Assembly (NCBI GenBank): GCA_021781255.1
Contig: JAJXXG010001081.1
Span: 1-6,227 of the forward strand
Length of the DNA stretch: 6,227 bases
Direction of reading: 5' to 3'
From: Acidobacteriota bacterium
Lineage (GTDB): Bacteria > Acidobacteriota > Terriglobia > Terriglobales > Acidobacteriaceae
Shown: one piece after another, positions 1 to 6,087 of the stretch
Layout of the letters: every line of letters begins with the position of its first letter
Position numbering within the stretch: the stretch's first letter is position 1
Made by a program: the position numbers and the translations under genes
Notes under the pieces: generated by a model
What the model was told of the DNA's origin: nothing
What the model saw: the letters and a program-made list of their open reading frames with translations, nothing else
The model's database searches: none

Positions 1-1
1 C

Positions 2-118
2 AGTGAGGAAGATATCCTTGGTATCGAGCTCGAGGCCTTCCTCTCGCTCTGCGGCGAGCCGAAAACCCAGGAGCGCATCGCCTTTACCCTCAAAACCGGC
101 AAGCCCCTTCGAAATTGA
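2..118 (+). CDS. C-terminal end of a 3-hydroxyacyl-CoA dehydrogenase-like protein (partial, 5' end outside window)
   Basis: Only the last 38 codons are present, read in frame from base 2 to a TGA at 116-118. The peptide contains [11 protein letters not shown] and ends in [10 protein letters not shown]. That ending is typical, from memory, of the C-terminus of large FadN/FadB-type 3-hydroxyacyl-CoA dehydrogenase/enoyl-CoA hydratase proteins of fatty-acid beta-oxidation, where a tail of the form LKTGKPLRN closes the protein. Such enzymes oxidise 3-hydroxyacyl-CoA to 3-ketoacyl-CoA in the cytoplasm. The catalytic and NAD-binding parts lie outside the window, so the assignment rests on the tail alone. 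The other two forward frames give no recognisable protein here. The next gene starts 66 bp downstream on the same strand, and no clear terminator lies between them. Confidence 0.72.
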   Translation, partial: SEEDILGIELEAFLSLCGEPKTQERIAFTLKTGKPLRN

Positions 119-184
119 AATCCGCGCGGCCCGCGCAGTTGCGGTTCTGCTTCCGTCGGCTTACAGTGCTCCTGAGAGTGATAC

Positions 185-799
185 ATGGTTCGCGTCGGTT
201 CTCAATGTAAATTGTTTTTGGGTTGTCTCCTCTTTGCCGGCCTGGCCGTCTTCGCCTATGCGCAGAACACTGACTCGGATCCCCTCGATCGCGCCGGCCA
301 GGTGACCCTCAACGGTCGTGCCGCGTCCTATATCGTGCACCATCTTCCCGTGAACGCCTTCCCGCAGTTGCCCGCTTCCGTGCAGAGTCAACTTCTCCGC
401 CGCGGCTGTCTGATCCCGCAGAGCTACGAGGCCCATCAGCCGGAAAATGTGGTCCACGCCAGCCTGGAACGGCCCGGCTCCTCCGATTGGGCCGTCCTCT
501 GCTCGGCTGGTGGCAACGTCTCGCTGCTGGTCTTCTTTGCGGACCGCCCCGATCCCTTCGTGCTGGCCACTGCCCCTGAAACCAGTCGCCTCCAGGCTCA
601 CGGCGGGACCGATATCCTCGGTTTCAACTGGGCCATCGATCCCGCGTCGCCGCAGAACGTCCACGATGCCCAGATCGGTATGAGTTATCCCTCGCCGCGC
701 CTCGACCATGACGCCCTGGCCGACTCCGTCATTGACCGGAAAACCATCTACCGCTTCTGCGCCGGCGGCATCTGGAAAGTAGTTGCCACCGAGGACTGA
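185..799 (+). CDS. secreted protein of unknown function, 204 aa
   Basis: A predicted Sec signal peptide covers residues 1-26: a basic start, a hydrophobic core FLGCLLFAGLAVFAYA, and an AYA|QN cleavage site. The mature protein is about 178 residues, with cysteines at 75, 106 and 192. A conserved-looking core runs from RRGCLIPQS (72-80) to DWAVLCS (101-107) followed by a hydrophobic strand VSLLVFF. I do not recognise a named family, and no catalytic motif is evident. The protein is probably periplasmic, perhaps with one disulfide. The start is well fixed: a TGA lies in frame at 179-181, one codon before the ATG, and no alternative start follows in the signal region. A weak purine-rich GAGAG at 174-178 precedes the ATG by 6 nt. 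The last 52 bp overlap the convergent M48 peptidase gene. Confidence is high that this is coding and low on function. Confidence 0.8.
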   Translation: MVRVGSQCKLFLGCLLFAGLAVFAYAQNTDSDPLDRAGQVTLNGRAASYIVHHLPVNAFPQLPASVQSQLLRRGCLIPQSYEAHQPENVVHASLERPGSSDWAVLCSAGGNVSLLVFFADRPDPFVLATAPETSRLQAHGGTDILGFNWAIDPASPQNVHDAQIGMSYPSPRLDHDALADSVIDRKTIYRFCAGGIWKVVATED

Positions 800-2241
800 C
801 CTCGCGCGCCTCCGGCATCGTCCAGCGCCTCTAACTCCTGCCCCGATCGATCGTCCCCCGACCCCTGGTATGAAAAGAACTGTCCATGTCCTCCATCCGC
901 CCACGGATCGTAGTGCGCCGCGAACTCGGCGCGCTGCTGAATGCTGGGATGGTCGTAGAGCCAGAACACAACCAGCGCATTGGGGTGCGGATCTTCAAGC
1001 CATGCCGCCCCCAGGGCGTTGAACGCCGCCACGGCGGTCTTCTGCGGGTCGGCCACGATGCCGTGGATCGCCTCCTGCCCATACACATCCGCCTCGTGCT
1101 CAAAGTGCCGGCTGATGGCGTTGCTCACCGGCTCCGTCAGGAACATGGCAATCGAGATCGTGAAGACAAGCACGACAAATCCTGTGCACGAGTCCAGCCC
1201 CGGCGGGCCTTCGGCAGGGCCACTGTCTGGCGTCTGAAGATCGGTCGCGCCCCAGCCCTGCCCAAACCGCCTCAGCAGCGAAGCGGCCGACCCCGCGCAA
1301 ATCCAGTACAGAAAAAACAGCCCCACGGCAGAGCCTGCAAAGCCCTTGGCGATGTGGTCGAGCACGTAGTGGCCGCTCTCGTGGCCGAAGATGAACAGCA
1401 CCTCATCGTCCGGAATCCGCCCCGCTGTCGTATCCCACACCACGATGCGCTTGGTCGCTCCCAGCCCGGAGACGTACGCGTTCAGGCCGTTGGTCTTCCT
1501 GCTGGCCTTCATCAGATACATGCGTGAAGGTGGAATGTCGGTCCCCGTGCGCACGGCGACCTTTTCAAGTTCGTTCACAAGCGCGGCGTGGTTCTTTTGC
1601 AGCGGCTCAAAGTGATTGAAGATCGGCTCGAACAGCGGTTCCACGAAGAGCAGAAACGCAAGAATCGGTAGCGTGACGGCCCATGCGTCAAGCCAGTAGC
1701 GCCGCGGCCTGCGCTTCACCACGCTCTGGAAGAGCAGCAGGATCGGCGTTCCCAGGACGAGCGCGAGCCCCAGCGCCTTGGCGTTGTCGCTCAGCCAGCT
1801 CCCCCACCCCTGCACGCTGATCCCGTAAGCCCGCTCGAAGTGATGCGCCAGTCCATCGAGAGGCAGGCCGGCCAGGCTCGTGATGACGATAAATGCCGCA
1901 AAAAAAAGCCCCCTCTGCATCCAGGCCCGGTCTGTGATTCCCTGCATCCGCCGTTCCAGCGCCGCCCAGCCCCGCGTTGCCAGCAGCAGCCACAGGAAAA
2001 CCATGCCCCAGACCGCTCCGGCAATTCCCAGGGTGATGCGGATGCGGCTCAGCGCCACGGCCTTGGCCAGCTGCTCGGGGGGCAGGGAATAGGCTGCCTG
2101 CGCCCTCGCCGGCGCTGCGGCCGCGGCGGTTGGCGAGGCCGCCGGCATCCCCACGCTCTGCGCCCTCAGCGGAACCGTCAGGGCGCAGATCAGCAAAACC
2201 GCGCCGCCGGCGATCCGCCGCAAACCGCGCCAAATTCTCAT
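748..2241 (-). CDS. membrane M48 family zinc metallopeptidase (Ste24/CAAX-protease-like), 497 aa
   Basis: This is a membrane-embedded zinc peptidase. The zinc motif HESGH is at residues 287-291, within FIFGHESGHYVLDH. The third ligand is most likely Glu381 in SRHFEHEAD, matching the SRxxExxAD pattern of Ste24/HtpX-type M48 enzymes. Other family signatures are NGLNAYVSGLG (251-261), KRIVVWDT and a late DHPS (430-433). Hydrophobic segments lie near 67-88, 111-128, 156-173, 186-200, 301-320 and 351-370, as in Ste24-like proteins. Residues 1-28 look like a signal peptide (LRA|QS) followed by an Ala/Pro-rich linker. The ATG at 2241 is preferred because AGGAG sits 7 nt upstream. The frame stays open for 100 more codons upstream, but that part is low complexity and runs over the divergent gene. 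A hydrophilic tail (about 455-497) follows the peptidase domain and overlaps the convergent gene. Family members cleave membrane or prenylated proteins; the substrate here is unknown. Confidence 0.93.
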   Translation of the reverse strand: MRIWRGLRRIAGGAVLLICALTVPLRAQSVGMPAASPTAAAAAPARAQAAYSLPPEQLAKAVALSRIRITLGIAGAVWGMVFLWLLLATRGWAALERRMQGITDRAWMQRGLFFAAFIVITSLAGLPLDGLAHHFERAYGISVQGWGSWLSDNAKALGLALVLGTPILLLFQSVVKRRPRRYWLDAWAVTLPILAFLLFVEPLFEPIFNHFEPLQKNHAALVNELEKVAVRTGTDIPPSRMYLMKASRKTNGLNAYVSGLGATKRIVVWDTTAGRIPDDEVLFIFGHESGHYVLDHIAKGFAGSAVGLFFLYWICAGSAASLLRRFGQGWGATDLQTPDSGPAEGPPGLDSCTGFVVLVFTISIAMFLTEPVSNAISRHFEHEADVYGQEAIHGIVADPQKTAVAAFNALGAAWLEDPHPNALVVFWLYDHPSIQQRAEFAAHYDPWADGGHGQFFSYQGSGDDRSGQELEALDDAGGARGQSSVATTFQMPPAQKR

Positions 2242-2248
2242 CGCCGAT

Positions 2249-2253
2249 CTCCT
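2249..2253 (-). promoter_or_regulatory. ribosome binding site of the M48 peptidase gene
   Basis: Read on the minus strand, AGGAG is followed by a 7-nt spacer and the ATG at 2241. This site decides the start, because the reading frame itself stays open another 300 bp upstream into the divergent gene. Confidence 0.75.
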
Positions 2254-2303
2254 GTCCCCCCGCCCGCTCTGCGACAATCGGTAGATACAAATGCGCGCAC
2301 CGG

Positions 2304-2317
2304 AAACTCTCAAGTTT
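2304..2317. repeat. 14-bp inverted repeat, AAACT-ctca-AGTTT
   Basis: The two 5-bp arms are perfect and flank a 4-nt centre, in the middle of the divergent intergenic region. The size and position suit an operator for a dimeric regulator, but a 5-bp arm can arise by chance and no regulator gene is in the window. Confidence 0.35.
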
Positions 2318-2334
2318 ACGCCACCCCGACTCAT

Positions 2335-2371
2335 TGCCACGTTTCGCAGGCTTGTCTCTATGCCACGTTTC
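2335..2371 (+). repeat. 11-bp direct repeat TGCCACGTTTC, two copies 26 bp apart
   Basis: Perfect copies lie at 2335-2345 and 2361-2371. The second overlaps the preferred ATG of the TldD-like gene (2360). The 26-bp offset puts the copies in different reading frames, so they do not encode a repeated peptide. This makes either a regulatory site or a small sequence duplication more likely than a protein-level repeat. Confidence 0.45.
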
Positions 2372-4093
2372 CTGCCTGCCGCCGCGGCGCTCGCGCTGGC
2401 CGGATTGCCTTCCGCATCCGTGGCCCAGCAGACCGCAAACGCCTCCGTGCTGCTCGATGCCATGAGCGCCGAGCTGCACCGCGCCTTCACGTCGCTGGCT
2501 AAGCCCGTCTCTCCTGCGGCCCCCGCGGCCGCTGCCGACAAGCAGCCCCCGCCCTACTTCATCAGTTACACCGTGCACGACATCAGCACGGTCACGATCA
2601 GCGCCCAATACGGCGCGCTCACCGGCAATGGCGCATCCCGCCAGCGCACCGCCGATGTGCAGGTGCGCGTCGGCAGCCCCCAGCTCGACAACACCCATGG
2701 CAGCCACCGCAGCTCCGCCGTCGATACCATGGCGCTTCCCGTCGGCGACGATCGCCCGGCCATTGAGCGCGCCCTCTGGTTTGCCACCAACAGGGACTAC
2801 GGCAATGCGCTCGATAACTACCTGCGCGTTCAAACCGAAGCTGAGGTTCGCGCCCGGGAGGAGGACAATTCTCCCGACTTCAGTGCGGAAACCCCCGCCG
2901 TCCATCTTGAAGCGCCCGCTCCGCCGCTGGTCGTCGACCGGGCGCAGTGGCAGGAGCGCGTGCGCGCGCTCTCCCGCGTCTTCCGCCAGTTTCCCGATGT
3001 TTATGAGAATGAGGTAGGCCTCGCCGCGCAAAACTCCACGCGCTACTTCGTCTCCTCTGAAGGCGCAAAGATCGTCACGCCCAGCGTTACCGCGGGCCTC
3101 GTCATCGTGGCCACCACCCGCGCTGAAGACGGCATGGATCTCTTCCTCGTGCGCACCTTCCAGGCCGATACCGCCGCCGGGCTTCCCTCGCAGGCCGAGC
3201 TGGAAGCCGCCGTGCGCGGGATCGGTGAGCGCCTTGAGGCCCTCCGCAAGGCCCCCGTCGCCGTTCCCTTCGACGGCCCCGCGCTGCTCTCCGGCCGCGC
3301 CGCCGCCGTCTTCTTTCATGAAGTTCTCGGCCATCGCCTTGAAGGCCAGCGCCAGCGCGGCGACGAGGAGGGCCAGACCTTCACCAGGGATGTCGGCAAG
3401 CAGATCCTTCCCGGCTTTCTCTCCGTGGCCGACGATCCCACGCTCTCCACCTTCAACGGCATCGCCCTCGCCGGCCACTACGAGTACGACAGTGAAGGTG
3501 AAAAAGCCGAACGCGTCAACCTGATTCAGGACGGTGTCCTCAAGAACTTCCTCATGTCGCGCCTGCCCATCGCCAGCTTCGGCGCGTCCAACGGCCACGG
3601 CCGCGCCCAGGCCGGCTACATGCCCACCGGACGCCAGGGCAACCTGATCGTCAGTTCAACCAAAGCCGTCTCCGATGACAAGCTGCGCCGGATGTTGATC
3701 GCCGAGGCCCGGCGCCAGGGCAAACCCTACGGCCTCTACTTTGAAGACATCTCCTCGGGGTTTGCCGTGACTCAGCGCAGCTCGCCCCAGGCCTTTCAGG
3801 TGATTCCGCTTGTCGTCTGGCGCGTCTACGTCGATGGCCGCCCAGACGAGCTCGTGCGCGGCGTCAGCATCGTCGGCACGCCCCTGGCCGCGATGAAGAG
3901 AATCCTCGTCACCGGCGACAAAAGCGAGGTCTTCGACGGTGTCTGCGGCGCCGAGTCCGGGTCCATCTCGGTCAGCGCCGTCGCTCCCGCCATGCTGCTC
4001 AGCGAGCTCGAAACCCAGCGCGAAGCGCAAGGCACGGCGCGACCGCCCATCCTGCCCATCCCCGGCGCTGACGCGCCCAAGGAGGCCAAATGA
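2360..4093 (+). CDS. exported TldD-like zinc metallopeptidase (TldD/PmbA family), catalytic member, 577 aa
   Basis: The family hallmark HExxxH is present as HEVLGH at residues 320-325, followed by RLEG, close to the HEAVGHGLEG of E. coli TldD. The only cysteine in the protein, Cys529 in DGVCGAESG, sits near the C-terminus where TldD carries its third zinc ligand. SNGHGR and a VDGRPDELVRG segment also fit the C-terminal TldD domain. The N-terminal half is divergent. Residues 1-22 form a signal peptide ending SVA|QQ, so the enzyme is predicted to be periplasmic, unlike cytoplasmic E. coli TldD. The ATG at 2360 gives a compact signal peptide, with an AGG 9 nt upstream. An in-frame ATG at 2291 would give 600 aa with a long basic lead and has no better binding site, so it cannot be excluded. 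The stop overlaps the next gene's start (ATGA). The TldD assignment is strong; the substrate is unknown. Confidence 0.92.
   Translation: MPRFLPAAAALALAGLPSASVAQQTANASVLLDAMSAELHRAFTSLAKPVSPAAPAAAADKQPPPYFISYTVHDISTVTISAQYGALTGNGASRQRTADVQVRVGSPQLDNTHGSHRSSAVDTMALPVGDDRPAIERALWFATNRDYGNALDNYLRVQTEAEVRAREEDNSPDFSAETPAVHLEAPAPPLVVDRAQWQERVRALSRVFRQFPDVYENEVGLAAQNSTRYFVSSEGAKIVTPSVTAGLVIVATTRAEDGMDLFLVRTFQADTAAGLPSQAELEAAVRGIGERLEALRKAPVAVPFDGPALLSGRAAAVFFHEVLGHRLEGQRQRGDEEGQTFTRDVGKQILPGFLSVADDPTLSTFNGIALAGHYEYDSEGEKAERVNLIQDGVLKNFLMSRLPIASFGASNGHGRAQAGYMPTGRQGNLIVSSTKAVSDDKLRRMLIAEARRQGKPYGLYFEDISSGFAVTQRSSPQAFQVIPLVVWRVYVDGRPDELVRGVSIVGTPLAAMKRILVTGDKSEVFDGVCGAESGSISVSAVAPAMLLSELETQREAQGTARPPILPIPGADAPKEAK
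4079..4085 (+). promoter_or_regulatory. strong Shine-Dalgarno AAGGAGG inside the end of the TldD-like gene
   Basis: A full-consensus AAGGAGG lies 4 nt before the ATG at 4090 and within the last codons of the upstream gene. With the ATGA stop-start overlap (4090-4093), it indicates translational coupling and supports co-production of the two proteins. It also supports the upstream start of the second gene, despite that protein's odd N-terminus. Confidence 0.8.
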
Positions 4094-5922
4094 GCCCGCT
4101 TCGTTCGCGATTCTCACCTCGACGCCAGCGTCCCGTTCTCCTCAGCCGGCCATTTTCCCAGCCCGGCGCGCCGCCTGCGCAGTTGCAGCGTCCTTGCCCG
4201 CATCTCCGTCCTCGCGGCCCAAATGCGCGCTCTCTCTCGTCGGACCGGCTGTCGCTCCGCGCTCGCCTCCTGTCTTCGGCGGCGCTCATCGTAGTTGCGC
4301 TCTGCTCCGCGCTCCCCGCGTCGGCTCAGCCCACCCGCGCCGGCGCGGAAAAAGACCCCGTCCTCAAAGCCATGCTCACCGAGCTCGACCGCAATATGAG
4401 TCAGCTCCAGTTGCCCGGCTTCGCCCGGCCGTTCTTCATCCAGTACCGCATCGAAGATGTAAACCAGTTCGAAACCCGGGCCGAGTTTGGCGCCGGCGAG
4501 GGTGCAAGCAGCCTGCACCAGCGCGTCGCCCGCGTCACCGTTCGCGTCGGCGACTACAAGACCGATAGCTCCAACAGCCGCGGCGACGGCTCCATTGAGC
4601 TCGCCGCCCTCGACGACGATCCCATCGCCATCCGCTCCGCCCTGTGGCAGGCCACCGATCAGGCCTACAAGCTGGCGCTTGACGCCTATGCCCGCAAGCA
4701 GGCCGCGCTCAAGGCAGTGCAAACCCCGCCCCAAGCCGACGACTTCAGCCGCCAGAAGCCCCTCGTATCCCTCGACCGTCCCATCGCGCTTTCTTTCGAT
4801 GCGCCCGCATGGACCGCGCGTGCCGCGCGCCTCAGCGGCCTCTATCGCAGCGATCCCAAAGTCAGCGCCTCGCAGCGCGATGTCGAGTACTCGGAAGGCA
4901 GCTTCCGCGCCCGCGCCGTCACCACCTGGCTCGTTGACAGCGAAGGCACGATCGTTCGCAAATCCTCCGTCCAGTATCAGGAGGCCTTTGCCGTCGGCGC
5001 GCAGGCCGCTGACGGCATGAGCCTCGCTCGCTCCTACGCTTCTACTGGAACCTCCGTCGCGGACCTCGATTCCGAAGCCGCCTTCAACCAGCATGCCGTC
5101 GACGAGATCGCATCCCTCTCCGCCCTGCGCAACGCGCCTCTCGTTGAAGAGGAGTATCACGGCCCCCTCTTGATGACCGCGGACGCCGCTACCGACACGC
5201 TCTATTCGCTGCTGGCCAATGCGGTCACGGCCACTCGGCCCACGCTGGGCACTGAGGCGCGTACCAGCGGGCCCTTCGCATCCAGTTACCACGCGCGCAT
5301 CATGCCCGACTTCATGAATGTCGTCGATGACCCCGGCCTCAAGACCTACGCCGGCAAAGGCCTCATCGGAGCCTATGACGTGGACGACGAAGGCGTGCCC
5401 GCCCAGTCCGTCAACCTTGTTGACGCCGGTCGCCTCGTCAACTACCTCATCGGTCGTCAGCCCGTGCGCGATTTCCCCCAGTCCAACGGCCACGGCCGCG
5501 CCGGCATCGCCGGTCCCGCCCATCCTTCCATCGGCGTCCTCAAGATCAGCGCGGAAAACGGCCTCAGCGACGCCGATCTCAACCGCAAACTCCTCGCCAT
5601 GGCCAGGGATCGCGGGCTTTCCCAGGTCTACTTCGTCGCCACCATGGGTGGACCGCGAACCCCGCGCCTGCTCTACAGGCTCACCCCCGACGGCAAGCGC
5701 GAGCTGGTTCGCGGCGCCGTTCTCGACGACATCGACGATCGCGCCCTCCGCTCCAGCATCGACTCCGCGGGCAAGCAGCTCTTCGTCTCCAATCTCTACG
5801 GCGATGTGCCCATCACCGTCATGGCTCCGGCCCTCCTCTTCGACGACGCAACCGTAAAGCGCGCCAACGAGAAAAACGAGAAGCTCCCGTTCTATCCCCC
5901 GCCGCCTGATGGGACAAAATAG
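4090..5922 (+). CDS. exported TldD/PmbA-family paralogue lacking the zinc site (TldE-like partner), 610 aa
   Basis: The protein is collinear with its upstream neighbour. Shared blocks include FFIQY against YFISY, VTVRVGD against VQVRVGS, IRSALWQATDQAY against IERALWFATNRDY, then SNGHGRA, a GKRELVRG segment and VMAPALL near the end. An ungapped local alignment puts YSLLAN (372-377) exactly opposite HEVLGH, and the C-terminal zinc cysteine is absent; the predicted mature protein has no cysteine at all. It is therefore predicted to be catalytically inactive, like E. coli TldE (PmbA), which partners active TldD. A signal-like core, ARLLSSAALIVVALCSA, ends in ASA|QP at 79/80. It is preceded by about 58 Arg/Pro/Ser-rich residues. 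The start is supported by AAGGAGG and the ATGA overlap. The only in-frame alternative before the signal core is TTG at 4183, with no binding site. The C-terminus is Pro-rich. Confidence 0.88.
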   Translation: MSPLRSRFSPRRQRPVLLSRPFSQPGAPPAQLQRPCPHLRPRGPNARSLSSDRLSLRARLLSSAALIVVALCSALPASAQPTRAGAEKDPVLKAMLTELDRNMSQLQLPGFARPFFIQYRIEDVNQFETRAEFGAGEGASSLHQRVARVTVRVGDYKTDSSNSRGDGSIELAALDDDPIAIRSALWQATDQAYKLALDAYARKQAALKAVQTPPQADDFSRQKPLVSLDRPIALSFDAPAWTARAARLSGLYRSDPKVSASQRDVEYSEGSFRARAVTTWLVDSEGTIVRKSSVQYQEAFAVGAQAADGMSLARSYASTGTSVADLDSEAAFNQHAVDEIASLSALRNAPLVEEEYHGPLLMTADAATDTLYSLLANAVTATRPTLGTEARTSGPFASSYHARIMPDFMNVVDDPGLKTYAGKGLIGAYDVDDEGVPAQSVNLVDAGRLVNYLIGRQPVRDFPQSNGHGRAGIAGPAHPSIGVLKISAENGLSDADLNRKLLAMARDRGLSQVYFVATMGGPRTPRLLYRLTPDGKRELVRGAVLDDIDDRALRSSIDSAGKQLFVSNLYGDVPITVMAPALLFDDATVKRANEKNEKLPFYPPPPDGTK

Positions 5923-5937
5923 CGGTATCGGCGGGGC

Positions 5938-5953
5938 GGGGAACTGCATCCCC
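5938..5953 (+). terminator. weak GC hairpin after the TldD/TldE-like operon
   Basis: GGGGA and TCCCC can pair as a 5-bp stem around a 6-nt loop, 15 nt after the operon stop codon. There is no T-tract, so it does not qualify as a standard intrinsic terminator. It may simply reflect the local G/C richness. Confidence 0.2.
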
Positions 5954-6087
5954 CAACCTGGCGAGCGTGCCTGAATGCCGCCCGGCCCCTGCGCCGCAGT
6001 TGGCTTCCCGAGCGCCTGGGCCAGCTCGCGGCAGCGCCCGGGTCGGATCGGCGGCGCGGCGGCAGCGTTGCCGGTCTCGAACCCTTT

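Larger units (their letters stand above)
2242..2359. promoter_or_regulatory. divergent intergenic control region between the M48 peptidase and the TldD-like operon
   Basis: This 118-bp segment separates the two divergent starts and should hold both promoters. It is locally richer in A/T around 2274-2320 than the surrounding genes. It contains a perfect 14-bp palindrome with a 4-nt centre (2304-2317) and the first copy of an 11-bp direct repeat (2335-2345, second copy 2361-2371). I see no convincing sigma-70 -35/-10 pair. TTGAGA on the minus strand (2307-2312) and TACAAA on the plus strand (2286-2291) are isolated partial matches. If the downstream gene instead starts at 2291, the gap shrinks to 49 bp. 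Confidence 0.45.

Noticed and set aside
139..166. Possible sigma-70 promoter (TTGCGG, 16 bp, TTACAG) before the secreted protein gene
   Set aside because: Each hexamer matches the consensus at only about half its positions, which is expected by chance.
2242..2541. A 100-codon upstream extension of the M48 peptidase frame
   Set aside because: The extension is Ala/Ser-rich and overlaps the divergent gene. The ATG at 2241 has a well-placed AGGAG and is directly followed by a good leader sequence.
1688..3598. A 636-codon minus-strand open frame across the M48 start and the first TldD-like gene
   Set aside because: It overlaps two well-supported genes in another frame, has a low-complexity composition and shows no family motifs.
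4285..4311. Lipoprotein lipobox in the second TldD-like protein (VALC)
   Set aside because: The residue before the cysteine is Leu rather than Gly, Ala or Ser, and a standard ASA|QP cleavage site follows.
6060..6073. CGGCA-gcgt-TGCCG hairpin in the gap after the operon
   Set aside because: It has a 5-bp stem in very GC-rich sequence and no T-tract, and it lies just before a new ORF; there is no basis to call it a terminator.
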